Below are positions 1-8,137 of a stretch of 64,000 nucleotides of DNA, one piece after another. Position numbers and translations under genes: made by a program. The DNA is taken from contig JAGKWU010000015.1 of assembly GCA_021151695.1 (NCBI GenBank), positions 1 through 64,000 of the forward strand. The letters run 5' to 3'. The stretch comes from Cellvibrionaceae bacterium (GTDB taxonomy: Bacteria > Pseudomonadota > Gammaproteobacteria > Pseudomonadales > Cellvibrionaceae). Numbering within the stretch: position 1 is the stretch's first letter; each line of letters opens with the position of its first letter. Below the pieces are notes generated by a model. The model was not told the origin of the DNA, made no database searches, and saw nothing but the letters and a program-made list of their open reading frames with translations.

Positions 1-330
1 TTGAAGGCGATAGAAAAAATCCACCTCCATGCCCTTCAATCCCCAAAACACCAGATAAAACACCAGCAAGCCAATAACATTGCGGCGAACATCAAGGCCG
101 TTGGTTAACCACAGATATAAAAATGGCAGCAGACCACCAAAGAACGCAGTGGCAACGAAGGAATAGCCATAACCAAATTGCTGCTTAAGCACGCCAAACC
201 AGGCAAACACAGGTTGCGAGCTGGGCACAAAAAAGTAAGTGCAAACAATCGCCAATGCAAACGCTTGCAACACCAGGCCCGGCAAAAGATTTTGCCTGAG
301 CGCGGCCAGAATCTCCGTTTTAATACTCAT
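1..330 (-). CDS. Partial membrane protein of unknown function (3' end off the window)
   Basis: An open frame of 110 codons starts with ATG at 330 and runs off the left edge without a stop. The visible N-terminal part is hydrophobic, with an apparent membrane segment at about residues 14-33 and two or more further segments around 60-75 and 84-98, so it is an integral inner-membrane protein. I do not recognise a family. Its ATG overlaps the TGA of the upstream TauE/SafE remnant (TGATGA arrangement), which suggests the two were translationally coupled in one operon. Confidence 0.6.
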   Translation of the reverse strand, partial: MSIKTEILAALRQNLLPGLVLQAFALAIVCTYFFVPSSQPVFAWFGVLKQQFGYGYSFVATAFFGGLLPFLYLWLTNGLDVRRNVIGLLVFYLVFWGLKGMEVDFFYRLQ

Positions 331-958
331 CACCCACGCCCCACAACAGTCATCAGCATTTGCAATGAGAGCGCCACCAGCAGCACCGCAAATAATTTTT
401 TCAGCATAGATACCGGCAAACTATGAGCCAGACGCGCCCCCAAAGGCGCCGTAAAAAAACTGGCCGCCGCCATGGAAACCACCCTATAGCCACCAGTGCA
501 GAAATGGCACCGATGCCGGTACCCGTCGCACCCAGGGCAAGATTGCCGGGAAGCTGACGAGCAGGCGCTGGCTTACGATCCACAATCATCTGCAGCGCCA
601 CAAATGCCATAAAACAGGAGAAGAAAATGGCGAGTGGCTTTGCCGACAGATAAGCCGCCACAAACGTTGCCGCAAAAGTTCCCACCAACACACCGGGCGC
701 AATACCCGCCACCGCGGGCCAGAGCACAGCCTTACGTTTGTGATGCGCACGCAAACTGGCGATTGCGGTAGGCACAATAGCAGCCATGGAGGTCGCCAAT
801 GCCATATGCACTATGTGTTCAGCGGGAAAAGCGAGTTTGATAAACAGGAAGGTCAGCACCGGCACCATGATACCGCCACCGCCAATACCGAAAAGGCCGG
901 CGAAGATGCCCGTAAAAGCGCCGAGCAACAAAAACGAGAAGAGTTCAAGGATATTCAA
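330..958 (-). pseudogene. TauE/SafE-family anion permease with internal deletion and frameshift
   Basis: The first reading frame (about residues 1-155) is a clear TauE/SafE (sulfite exporter-like) half: a glycine-rich segment FAGLFGIGGGGIMVP near residues 19-33, then hydrophobic helices, ending at GIGAISALVAIG. The family normally continues there with a second glycine-rich motif and about 70-80 residues of membrane helices. Here those residues are absent. The true C-terminal end (VSMAAASFFTAPLGARLAHS onward, to the stop at 330-332) follows immediately in another frame, with the switch near 478-486. The intact permease would be about 260 residues. The start codon appears to be TTG at 958. The lost segment includes half of the pseudo-symmetric transport core, so the product should not function. 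A local assembly collapse could give the same picture. Confidence 0.75.
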
Positions 959-1085
959 GACAGGCCCAACAGAAAGCAGAAAAATGAGCGGCTAGTTTAC
1001 TGGATAGCCTTGCTGTCAGCCACGCTCCCTACTGAAAGTCTTTTGCGGCACTCCCTCGCCCGGAAACGATTATTACCCTGCGCGG

Positions 1086-2414
1086 CTAGGGCAGCACATA
1101 AAGATTGAGCAACTGATGCTGCAAAACCGCATCTGGCTTATTGGTGAAATCAATAAAATCCTGCGCGTTGCTTGCTGACGGCGGAGGTACATAAAAATTA
1201 TTGCCGTTGTTACCGCCATTACCCCAGAACATCACAAAAGCTATCTCAAGACCATCCGCTGTCAGCAGGTTATAAAGATAATTGGAAAACCAGCCAGCCA
1301 CAGCTGCATTAGTGCCGCCAACTTCATAACCCGTTTCTGTCATAGCGGCCACTTTGGTTTTTTCGATGGCAAGATCCGACACCACTTTTAATTTTTTATG
1401 CGCGAGTGTTGCACCAGCTTGGCCGGCATCTTTGCGCAGATCCCAATAATTATCCATGCCCAGTACATCGACATAATCATCGCCGGGATAGCGGCTCAAA
1501 TATTTCTCTTTAGTGTCGTAACTATTATCGGGGCCGAGAGCATAAATAACATTGTGAACACCTTTGGTATCGCGCAGATATTCAACCGTAAAACGATAGA
1601 CGCTTTTAAATTCGTCGGGTGTACAGAAATCGGCGCCCCACCAAAACCAGCTGCCGTCATATTCGTGAAAGGGACGGAAAATAACCGGGATTAACTCACC
1701 TTTCGCGCCTTTCAAATTGCCAAATACAGAAGCAACTTTATCCAACTTCTTTTTATACCACTCGTGATTGGCACCGCCAGGCATAATGCTTTTAAAAGCC
1801 GTGGCTTTTTCTGATGCACTCATATCGCTCACGTAAAAAGAATCTTCGCGATTGGGTTCGCGCAAATGCCAGGACATGATGTTGATCATACCTTTGCCAT
1901 AAGCTTCTTTAATATCTTTGATCGTTTCCACTTCTTGCTGGTAAAACCAGTTGTCACTGTTGCCGTTGTTATTTTTGTCAGTAATAAAAATAAAATCCGA
2001 GCCCAGAAGCGCCGGATCATTGCCCGTTGTCTTTTTGATATCTGACATGCTGGCATCGCCCAGATAGTAACTGTTAAACGCATCCTGCTGGCCTATAGCG
2101 AATTGGGTTTTGGATAGCACTTTCAGGTTGTAAAACAGGGCCTTGGTTTCTGCAGTCGCATTAGCATCCACCATAAAATCACTAACATTTTCTTTAGTCA
2201 GAATCGCAGCGTTTGCTGCACTGGAAGAACTCGACAGACGCGACGATGAGCTGGTGCTCGTCGAAGAAGAACTGACCTCACTGGATACAGCCGCGCTTGA
2301 GGTAGCGGCACTCGTTTTCGCTGGCGGCGACGATGTCCCGGAAGAGCCACCTCCTCCACAACCCACCAATCCCAGGCTGAGCGCCAGACAAACAAACAGA
2401 CGTGTTTTACGCAT
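1086..2414 (-). CDS. GH26 beta-mannanase lipoprotein
   Basis: This is a glycoside hydrolase family 26 enzyme that hydrolyses beta-1,4-mannosidic bonds of mannan or galactomannan. The start is taken at ATG 2414, because the longer frame adds 17 residues in front of a clean lipoprotein signal (MRKTRLFV, lipobox LVGC, Cys19). A Ser/Thr-rich linker spans residues 35-68, and the catalytic domain follows to the end. The acid/base Glu is in RPFHE (about Glu251) and the nucleophile Glu in MTETG (about Glu360), both standard for clan GH-A family 26. The lipid anchor places it on the outer membrane, suited to oligosaccharide trimming as proposed for the Man26C-type enzymes of Cellvibrio. It is divergent from the adjacent alpha-galactosidase, which fits galactomannan breakdown. 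Confidence 0.9.
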   Translation of the reverse strand: MRKTRLFVCLALSLGLVGCGGGGSSGTSSPPAKTSAATSSAAVSSEVSSSSTSTSSSSRLSSSSSAANAAILTKENVSDFMVDANATAETKALFYNLKVLSKTQFAIGQQDAFNSYYLGDASMSDIKKTTGNDPALLGSDFIFITDKNNNGNSDNWFYQQEVETIKDIKEAYGKGMINIMSWHLREPNREDSFYVSDMSASEKATAFKSIMPGGANHEWYKKKLDKVASVFGNLKGAKGELIPVIFRPFHEYDGSWFWWGADFCTPDEFKSVYRFTVEYLRDTKGVHNVIYALGPDNSYDTKEKYLSRYPGDDYVDVLGMDNYWDLRKDAGQAGATLAHKKLKVVSDLAIEKTKVAAMTETGYEVGGTNAAVAGWFSNYLYNLLTADGLEIAFVMFWGNGGNNGNNFYVPPPSASNAQDFIDFTNKPDAVLQHQLLNLYVLP

Positions 2415-2572
2415 AAAGAGCTTCTCACTATTTTTATATATGAAGATAAAGATGGGGCCTTCCAAAGACCATCCATCCTTCGAAAACCTTGTTCCGAACC
2501 AATAAAGTACTATTTACCTATAAATATTATTTTTATAAAAATCAGGATTATCCGAGCGAGCAGGAAAGGCAT

Positions 2573-2582
2573 TAAGCGCTTA
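2573..2582. promoter_or_regulatory. Perfect palindrome TAAGCGCTTA (candidate operator)
   Basis: A 10-base perfect palindrome with a central CG pair, the symmetry typical of LacI-family operators. It sits in the divergent gap between the GH26 gene and the alpha-galactosidase gene. Its regulatory role is inference only. Confidence 0.3.
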
Positions 2583-2636
2583 TCCGCTATGGTCAATATT
2601 TGTAAAAAATGGATAATTCCATGGTTTTACGCAAAT

Positions 2637-2648
2637 GTAACCGTTTAC
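2637..2648. promoter_or_regulatory. GTAANCGNTTAC operator-like box upstream of the alpha-galactosidase
   Basis: The sequence GTAACCGTTTAC lies 116 bases before the ATG of the alpha-galactosidase. It has the same pattern as boxes at 27646 and 41712. The pattern resembles the E. coli GalR operator core (GTGTAAACGATTCCAC), so a LacI/GalR-type regulator is a reasonable guess. Confidence 0.4.
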
Positions 2649-2764
2649 TATTGATTCAAGAAGCAGTTTTACACTTTCTTACGGATACCAACCTGAGCCA
2701 AACCAATAGCAACTGTCTGTCCATAAAATCCTGAATAACACTATAAACCGAGAGATTTTGTCTT

Positions 2765-4438
2765 ATGAATCGCCGCTCCTTTATCCGAACCACTGGTGCC
2801 TCCATAGCCGCCGCACTCATCAGCTCACCGCTGCTGGCGATCACCAGTAAAAATGGCGAAAACCTCAAGATGCCCGATGCCGTGAGCGCTATAGCCAATG
2901 GCAGAAGCATCTCGTTAAAAAGCGGCGATGGGAAAAGTTGGATAGGTGGCGATGTCGGAGTTGTATTGGGCTACAACGGCGAAAACACGTCGATAGCGAT
3001 TCAATCTGCAGCGCCCCTTAGTGAGGTAAGCCTGAGCTGGAAGATTGCCAGTAAAACCGGGGCCAAAATCCTGAATGACCACTGGGAGCGCACCTATGGC
3101 GACACCTCCTGGCATGGCTCAACGACCAATGAAATCCTGCCCTGGTATTTTCTGGAGCATAACAATGGCCGCACTAACGGCTTTGGCGTAAAGACGGGAG
3201 CTAATACATTTTGTTATTGGCAGATTGCGGGCGACCAACTTTTGCTAACGCTGGATACGCGTTCTGGCACCCAAGGTGTAGTGTTAGGTGATCGCATTTT
3301 GCAGGCGGCAGAAATAGTCACTCTGCGTGGACGTGAGGGCGAATCGCCCTTCCAGGCTGGCAGACGCTTTACGAAACTTATGTGTGATAAAGCGCGCATG
3401 CCCAAGGCACCTGTGTACGGTATTAACGACTGGTATTTCTCCTACGGCGACACATCAGAAAAACTTATCCTGCAACACACACAAATGATGGCGCCCATGA
3501 CTGAAGGCCTCAGCAATCGTCCCTTCTCAATCATTGATGCTGGCTGGTTTAAAGGTAACCCCGCGCAAATCGACGATTGCTGTTGGGGTGACGACATGAA
3601 AAATCCCGACGAAAAATTTCCGGATATGGCGAAGCTGGCTGAAAAAATTAAGCAGCTGGATATGCGTCCGGGCATCTGGACGCGCCCTTTATGTGGCAGC
3701 TACAAAGATCCTAAATCCTTGCTGTTACCCAATGCACCTGGCCGCGATAATCCCAACAAACCTGTGCTCGACCCCAGCATCCCCGAGAACCTCGAACGCA
3801 TAAAAGATTACTTCAGGCTCTATAACCAATGGGGCTATGAAATGGTGAAATTTGATTTCACCAGCGATGATATTTTTGGCAAATGGGGTTTTGAAATGTT
3901 GCGCGATGGTCGCATGGCCGATGGTAACTGGCGCATGTACGACAACAGTAAAACCAACGCTGAGATCATCAACAACCTCTACAACACTATTCGTGCAGCG
4001 GCGGGAGAAACTTACATTATCGGCTGCAATACTATCAGCCATTTGTCGGCGGGATTATTTGAGTTAAACCGCATAGGTGACGACACTAGCGGTTTGAAAT
4101 GGGAAACCACGCTGAAGATGGGTGTAAACACACTCGCCTTCCGCGGCATGCAACACGGCACTTTTTATGCCGCCGATGCCGACTGCGTGGGCCTCACCAC
4201 CAATGTGCCCTGGGACAAAAACAAACAGTGGATGGAATTGCTCGCCCGCAGCGGAACCCCCCTGTTTATCTCTGCACAACCGGATGCAACTGGCGCGGAG
4301 CAAAAAGCGTTTATCAAAAAATGTTTTGAGCTTGCATCTAAACCACAAGCATTGTGCGAACCACTGGATTGGATGGAAACAGCCACGCCTTCGCAGTGGC
4401 TGTTGAATGGTAAAAAGCAGAGCTTTAATTGGGTGTAA
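2765..4438 (+). CDS. Tat-exported clan GH-D glycosidase, probable alpha-galactosidase
   Basis: 557 residues. The N-terminus MNRRSFIRTTG followed by a hydrophobic stretch and SPLLA looks like a twin-arginine signal. The catalytic part has the clan GH-D (GH27/GH36) pattern: a (beta/alpha)8 barrel with the nucleophile in MVKFDFTSDD (about Asp364) and a candidate acid/base Asp in IGDD (Asp439 or Asp440). The N-terminal 200 residues resemble the beta-sandwich of GH36-type enzymes. The motif FYAADADCVGL after the barrel also recalls this clan. Substrate is inferred from the divergent mannanase: removal of alpha-galactosyl branches from galactomannan. It is not an ordinary GH27, so a GH36-like or unassigned subgroup is possible. 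The GTAACCGTTTAC box upstream may control it. Confidence 0.72.
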   Translation: MNRRSFIRTTGASIAAALISSPLLAITSKNGENLKMPDAVSAIANGRSISLKSGDGKSWIGGDVGVVLGYNGENTSIAIQSAAPLSEVSLSWKIASKTGAKILNDHWERTYGDTSWHGSTTNEILPWYFLEHNNGRTNGFGVKTGANTFCYWQIAGDQLLLTLDTRSGTQGVVLGDRILQAAEIVTLRGREGESPFQAGRRFTKLMCDKARMPKAPVYGINDWYFSYGDTSEKLILQHTQMMAPMTEGLSNRPFSIIDAGWFKGNPAQIDDCCWGDDMKNPDEKFPDMAKLAEKIKQLDMRPGIWTRPLCGSYKDPKSLLLPNAPGRDNPNKPVLDPSIPENLERIKDYFRLYNQWGYEMVKFDFTSDDIFGKWGFEMLRDGRMADGNWRMYDNSKTNAEIINNLYNTIRAAAGETYIIGCNTISHLSAGLFELNRIGDDTSGLKWETTLKMGVNTLAFRGMQHGTFYAADADCVGLTTNVPWDKNKQWMELLARSGTPLFISAQPDATGAEQKAFIKKCFELASKPQALCEPLDWMETATPSQWLLNGKKQSFNWV

Positions 4439-4509
4439 TATTTGTTTCACTCACCCTGCAGCCAATCAGCAGAAAGAGTGAAAACTATTCTCCCAACACA
4501 AAATCGCGG

Positions 4510-4833
4510 TCAAGCGCTAGAAAGCCCAAGCCAATGGAACCTGGCCCAACATTTTCGGCTGACGGTTTGCAGCAACGCAAAATCAAAATTGTTAACAATT
4601 TTTGCCGGAAACAGCTGGGTAATTTGCTCGGCAGTGTAGGCAAGTGACTCAGCGTCGTGATCGCGGCTCAACAGCCCGTTGCTGTAAAAGTTCAGGAGTT
4701 TTTCCGGATCTTTATCATCGGTATAAACGGTGTTATCCACTCGAATAGAGGTAGGTAAAACCCAAATACCGCGCTCAGCCAAAAAACTTTTGGGAAGATC
4801 ACAGGCCGCATCCACCACCAACACCGAACTCAT
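4510..4833 (-). pseudogene. DegV-family protein, N-terminal fragment
   Basis: The first 85 or so residues match the start of DegV-family fatty-acid-binding proteins (SSVLVVDAACDLPKSFL, then ILPT-type and AYTAEQITQLF segments). The family is about 280-320 residues long. Here the frame leaves the family after FALLQTVSRK and stops after about 17 unrelated residues, and no continuation is found in the 71 bases before the end of the neighbouring glycosidase gene. Roughly 200 C-terminal residues, including most of the lipid-binding domain, are gone. It lies 15 bases after the truncated Nudix gene on the same strand, so the loss of both 3' ends may share a cause. Confidence 0.7.
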
Positions 4834-4848
4834 ATTTTCCCCTCGTTA

Positions 4849-5241
4849 TTACCACTCCAAGCATTCCCTTTTTTCAGAAAATGGATTTAAAAATGTGGCA
4901 CCGAGCATAGCAAAAGCACAAAGCGGGTCGCGATAGCATTTAATCAGGGAAACACTGAAAAACTGCAGCTCGCCAGCGGCAATTGCCACATGATCTGCAT
5001 GGGGATCATGCTCCCAACTGCCTTGCGGCAACTCCCAATAACGTGCCTGTACCGGATAGCGGTATTGCTCGACCAAATGCACATAGCCATCACTTATGGG
5101 AATAATCACCACGAAGTCCGGCTTCTCCACTACACCAAAAATCCCTTCCGTACCGCTCGCACGTTGAATGCGATCTTCTTTAACGCGCATCCATTTATTT
5201 TCGTAAACAATGTTGCTCTCCAGCGTTTTTATTTCCGTCAT
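4849..5241 (-). pseudogene. Nudix hydrolase truncated inside the Nudix box
   Basis: The start is ATG 5241 with GGAG 8 bases upstream. The longer frame from 5289 would begin inside the terminator hairpin. Residues 1-95 match ADP-ribose-pyrophosphatase-like Nudix proteins (VEQYRYPVQARYWELPQGS). The Nudix box (GX5EX7REUXEEXGU) should follow, but the frame leaves the family at AAGELQ, before the REXXEE metal-binding core, and ends after 36 unrelated residues. Without the metal-binding glutamates the protein cannot have normal Nudix activity. The truncation point is near 4960. Confidence 0.72.
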
Positions 5242-5268
5242 AGTCGTTACTCCAAATTCAATGCAAAA

Positions 5269-5302
5269 AAAAATCCCTGATATTTTCATATCAGGGATTT
5301 TT
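5269..5302. terminator. Intrinsic terminator after typA
   Basis: A 14-base perfect stem (AAAAATCCCTGATA with its complement) closes a 6-base loop TTTTCA. A-rich and T-rich flanks let it work in either direction. It follows the typA stop by 32 bases and precedes the Nudix fragment, so its main role is probably to end typA transcription. Confidence 0.8.
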
Positions 5303-5333
5303 ATCTAGCGACTGGTTACTAGCAACTCATCTC

Positions 5334-7154
5334 TTACTTGGCGCGCTTACGCTCGTTTTCGGTGAGCAGTTTTTTGCGCAGACGAATGCTTTGCGGTGTT
5401 ACTTCTACCAGCTCGTCGTCTTCGATAAATTCCAGCGCTTGCTCAAGGGTGTGACGCACTGGTGGAGTCAGCACTACCGCATCGTCAGTACCGGAAGCAC
5501 GCACGTTGGTGAGCTGCTTGGCTTTGGTTGGGTTTACCACCAGGTCGTTGTTGCGTGAGTGCAAACCAACGATTTGACCTTCGTAGACTTCAGAACCTGG
5601 GCCGAGGAACAAACGGCCACGCTCTTGCAGCATATCCAGTGCGTAAGCGAGGGTTTTACCCTTCACCATGGACACCAGCACTCCGTTTTGACGCTTGGCC
5701 ACTTCACCCACTTTTACCGGGCCGTAGTGATCAAAAATACTGGTCATGATGCCGGAACCGGAGGTCATGGTCAGGAAGTTGCCGCGGAAGCCGATCAGGC
5801 CGCGTGAAGGAACGATGAACTCCAACTTGATACGACCTTTGCCGTCCGGCTCCATATTGGTCAGCTCGCCTTTACGCAGGCCCAGCTCTTCCATCACTTT
5901 ACCTTGATGTTGTTCTTCAACGTCGATTACCACTTGCTCGTAGGGCTCATGGATTTCGCCATCAACTTCTTTCTGAACTACTTCAGGACGCGATACGCCC
6001 ATCTCATAGCCTTCACGACGCATGTTTTCGATGAGTACTGACAGGTGCAATTCACCGCGACCAGATACTTTAAATTTGTCCGGGGTATCGCCTTGCTCAA
6101 CACGCAACGCAACGTTGGCAATCAACTCTTGATCCAGACGGTCTCTGATGTTGCGGCTGGTAACGTACTTGCCTTCTTTACCAGCAAATGGCGAATCATT
6201 TACCTGGAAGGTCATACTTACGGTTGGCTCGTCGATAGACAGAGCTGGCAAAGCCTCAACTGCATCTGGGGAACACAGGGTGTCGGAAATACCCAGCTTG
6301 TCTACACCGGTGATACAAACGATATCGCCAGCGTAAGCGCGATCGGTTTCGATACGTTGCAGGCCGTGGTAGCCCATCACTTGCAGCACTTTTGCTTTAC
6401 GGGTTTCACCGGTTGGCGTCACCACCACGATTTGTTGGTTAGGAGCCAAAGAACCACGAGTGATACGGCCGATGCCGATAACACCTACGTAGCTGTTGTA
6501 GTCCAATGCAGAGATTTGCATCTGGAATGGACCTTCGGTATCTACTTTTGGCGGGCTCACTTTGTCCACGATCATCTGGAACAGTGGAGTCATATCTTCC
6601 GCGATATTGTCTGGGTCAAGACCGGCAACGCCATTCAACGCCGAGGCGTAAACAATCGGGAAGTCGAGTTGTTCTTCGGTTGCCCCCAAACGGTCAAACA
6701 GATCAAACACCTGGTCAATCACCCACTCAGGGCGCGCACCGGGACGGTCGATTTTGTTGATAACAACGATGGGGTTCAGGCCTTGTTCGAAGGCTTTGGA
6801 AGTCACAAAGCGGGTTTGTGGCATGGGGCCGCCTACGGCGTCGACGATCAGCAACACAGAGTCCACCATCGACAGAACACGCTCTACCTCACCACCGAAG
6901 TCGGCGTGCCCGGGGGTGTCCACGATATTGATACGGTAGTCGTTCCACTTAATGGCGGTATTTTTCGCCAAAATGGTAATGCCGCGCTCACGTTCCTGGT
7001 CGTTGCTATCCATGATCAGGTCGCCGGTATCGTCGCGACGGTCAAGGGTGCCTGACTGGCGCAGCAGCTGGTCAACCATGGAGGTTTTGCCGTGGTCAAC
7101 GTGGGCAATAATGGCGATATTACGCAGTTTTTCGATGGAAGCTTGGGTAGTCAC
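5334..7154 (-). CDS. typA: Ribosome-associated GTPase TypA/BipA
   Basis: 606 residues, the usual length of the TypA/BipA translational GTPase, which binds the ribosome and helps 50S assembly and stress or low-temperature growth. All G motifs are visible: AHVDHGKTSMVDQL (P-loop, residues 17-30), DTPGHADFGGEV (switch II) and NKIDRPGA (guanine specificity). The EF-G-like domains III and V and the TypA-specific C-terminal domain follow (KGRIKLEFIVPSRGLIGFRG). It is transcribed alone, with a strong terminator downstream. The ATG at 7154 gives the conserved N-terminus. Confidence 0.97.
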   Translation of the reverse strand: MTTQASIEKLRNIAIIAHVDHGKTSMVDQLLRQSGTLDRRDDTGDLIMDSNDQERERGITILAKNTAIKWNDYRINIVDTPGHADFGGEVERVLSMVDSVLLIVDAVGGPMPQTRFVTSKAFEQGLNPIVVINKIDRPGARPEWVIDQVFDLFDRLGATEEQLDFPIVYASALNGVAGLDPDNIAEDMTPLFQMIVDKVSPPKVDTEGPFQMQISALDYNSYVGVIGIGRITRGSLAPNQQIVVVTPTGETRKAKVLQVMGYHGLQRIETDRAYAGDIVCITGVDKLGISDTLCSPDAVEALPALSIDEPTVSMTFQVNDSPFAGKEGKYVTSRNIRDRLDQELIANVALRVEQGDTPDKFKVSGRGELHLSVLIENMRREGYEMGVSRPEVVQKEVDGEIHEPYEQVVIDVEEQHQGKVMEELGLRKGELTNMEPDGKGRIKLEFIVPSRGLIGFRGNFLTMTSGSGIMTSIFDHYGPVKVGEVAKRQNGVLVSMVKGKTLAYALDMLQERGRLFLGPGSEVYEGQIVGLHSRNNDLVVNPTKAKQLTNVRASGTDDAVVLTPPVRHTLEQALEFIEDDELVEVTPQSIRLRKKLLTENERKRAK

Positions 7155-7269
7155 GTGAGATTCTCTGTGAGGGGCTAAATTGAAGGCCGCGCATTATACC
7201 TATGTGGAGGTGACAGGGATATGGCTGGCGCAGGAAATTGATGATTTTTTAACCTAGGAAAGCAGCAAC

Positions 7270-7306
7270 CCCTCGTATATACTCCAAATATATATATCCA
7301 TGAGGG
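7270..7306. promoter_or_regulatory. Inverted-repeat operator candidate of vapBC
   Basis: CCCTC at 7270 pairs with GAGGG at 7302, and an inner TATATA-rich inverted repeat lies between them. The element ends 7 bases before the vapB ATG, and its right arm GAGGG also serves as ribosome binding site. VapB-type antitoxins autorepress through such palindromes. The assignment here is from position and symmetry only. Confidence 0.45.
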
Positions 7307-7313
7307 CGCTTTT

Positions 7314-7544
7314 ATGACACTTGCCCGTGTTTTCCAATCTGGCAACAGCCAAGCGGTTCGCTTACCGAAAGAGTTCCGCTTTGATGTAGATGAAGTAGAA
7401 ATCTTCCGTCGTGGCGATGAAATCGTCCTGCGTGCCGTCACGCCAAATGCCGAAGCCATCTTTGATGCACTAGCACAACTGCCCGCTGATTTTATGGAAG
7501 ATGGACGAGACGATACCCCACCACAGGAACGCGACAGTTTTTAA
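7314..7544 (+). CDS. vapB: VapB-type antitoxin (AbrB-like)
   Basis: 76 residues. The N-terminal half is an AbrB/MazE-like swapped-hairpin DNA-binding domain (ARVFQSGNSQAVRLPKEFRF, a hallmark of VapB antitoxins). The C-terminal half (DALAQLPADFMEDGRDDTPP) is the acidic toxin-binding tail. It lies 21 bases before the PIN-domain toxin and should neutralise it and repress the operon. GAGGG upstream of ATG 7314 supports the start. Confidence 0.9.
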   Translation: MTLARVFQSGNSQAVRLPKEFRFDVDEVEIFRRGDEIVLRAVTPNAEAIFDALAQLPADFMEDGRDDTPPQERDSF

Positions 7545-7565
7545 GGCGCCGCACAGGGAACCGCA

Positions 7566-7976
7566 ATGACCATCCGCTATCTGCTCGACACCAACATCTG
7601 CATTTATATCGCCAAATACAATCCACCTGCTGTTCGCGAACGCTTCGCCAAGCACTCAGCCAATGAGTTAGCGATCTCCGTAATTACTTTGGGAGAGCTA
7701 CGTTTCGGCGCGGAGAAAAGTCAGGCAAAAGCCAAAGCGCTTGCGGTGATTGAAGAGCTTACTAATTTAATCGGCATTGAAGAGTTACCAGAATCAGCAG
7801 CACTTCATTACGGCGAAATCCGCGCGCAATTACAAAAATCCGGGCAGATCATCGGCAACAACGATTTATGGCTGGCCGCCCATGCGCGCAGCCAGGATTG
7901 GGTTTTGGTCACCAATAATGAGAGTGAATTTTTGCGGGTGGATGGGTTAGCCGTTGAAAACTGGGTTAACGGCTAA
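7566..7976 (+). CDS. vapC: VapC-type PIN-domain ribonuclease toxin
   Basis: 136 residues with the PIN-domain acidic residues in order: YLLDTNI near residue 8, SVITLGELRFG in the middle, and GNNDLWLAAHA near residue 99. VapC toxins cleave specific RNAs, commonly initiator tRNA or rRNA. It pairs with vapB, translated from the same message. The target cannot be read from the sequence. Confidence 0.92.
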   Translation: MTIRYLLDTNICIYIAKYNPPAVRERFAKHSANELAISVITLGELRFGAEKSQAKAKALAVIEELTNLIGIEELPESAALHYGEIRAQLQKSGQIIGNNDLWLAAHARSQDWVLVTNNESEFLRVDGLAVENWVNG

Positions 7977-8137
7977 TCCTGCCCTACGCAAATATTAATC
8001 AGACCTTCCTCGCCTTATATTATCTAAACGCTCTTATACCTGCCTCATCGCTTCATCTAGCGAATCCCCAAAGTTTGATCTAGGATTACGACACCACAAA
8101 AAATAGCTCCTTTTTACTTCAACTAGAGAATTTACTC

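Larger units (their letters stand above)
2415..2764. other. Divergent intergenic control region (mannanase / alpha-galactosidase)
   Basis: The 350 bases lie between two divergent carbohydrase genes and contain no convincing coding sequence. They are AT-rich and hold two palindromes, listed separately: TAAGCGCTTA at 2573 and GTAACCGTTTAC at 2637. Promoters for both genes should be here, but no confident -35/-10 pair was assigned. Confidence 0.6.

Noticed and set aside
1060..1075. GGAAACGATTAT near 1062 as another member of the GTAANCGNTTAC box family
   Set aside because: Only 10 of 12 positions match the nearest box and the palindrome is broken. It lies just after the mannanase stop and before a damaged gene.
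5528..5749. Short plus-strand frames within typA and other core genes
   Set aside because: They lie wholly inside confident genes on the other strand and show no independent signals.
6045..7055. A 336-codon open frame on the plus strand opposite typA
   Set aside because: It is the antisense of a highly conserved, codon-biased GTPase gene. It has no family similarity and no ribosome binding site of its own.
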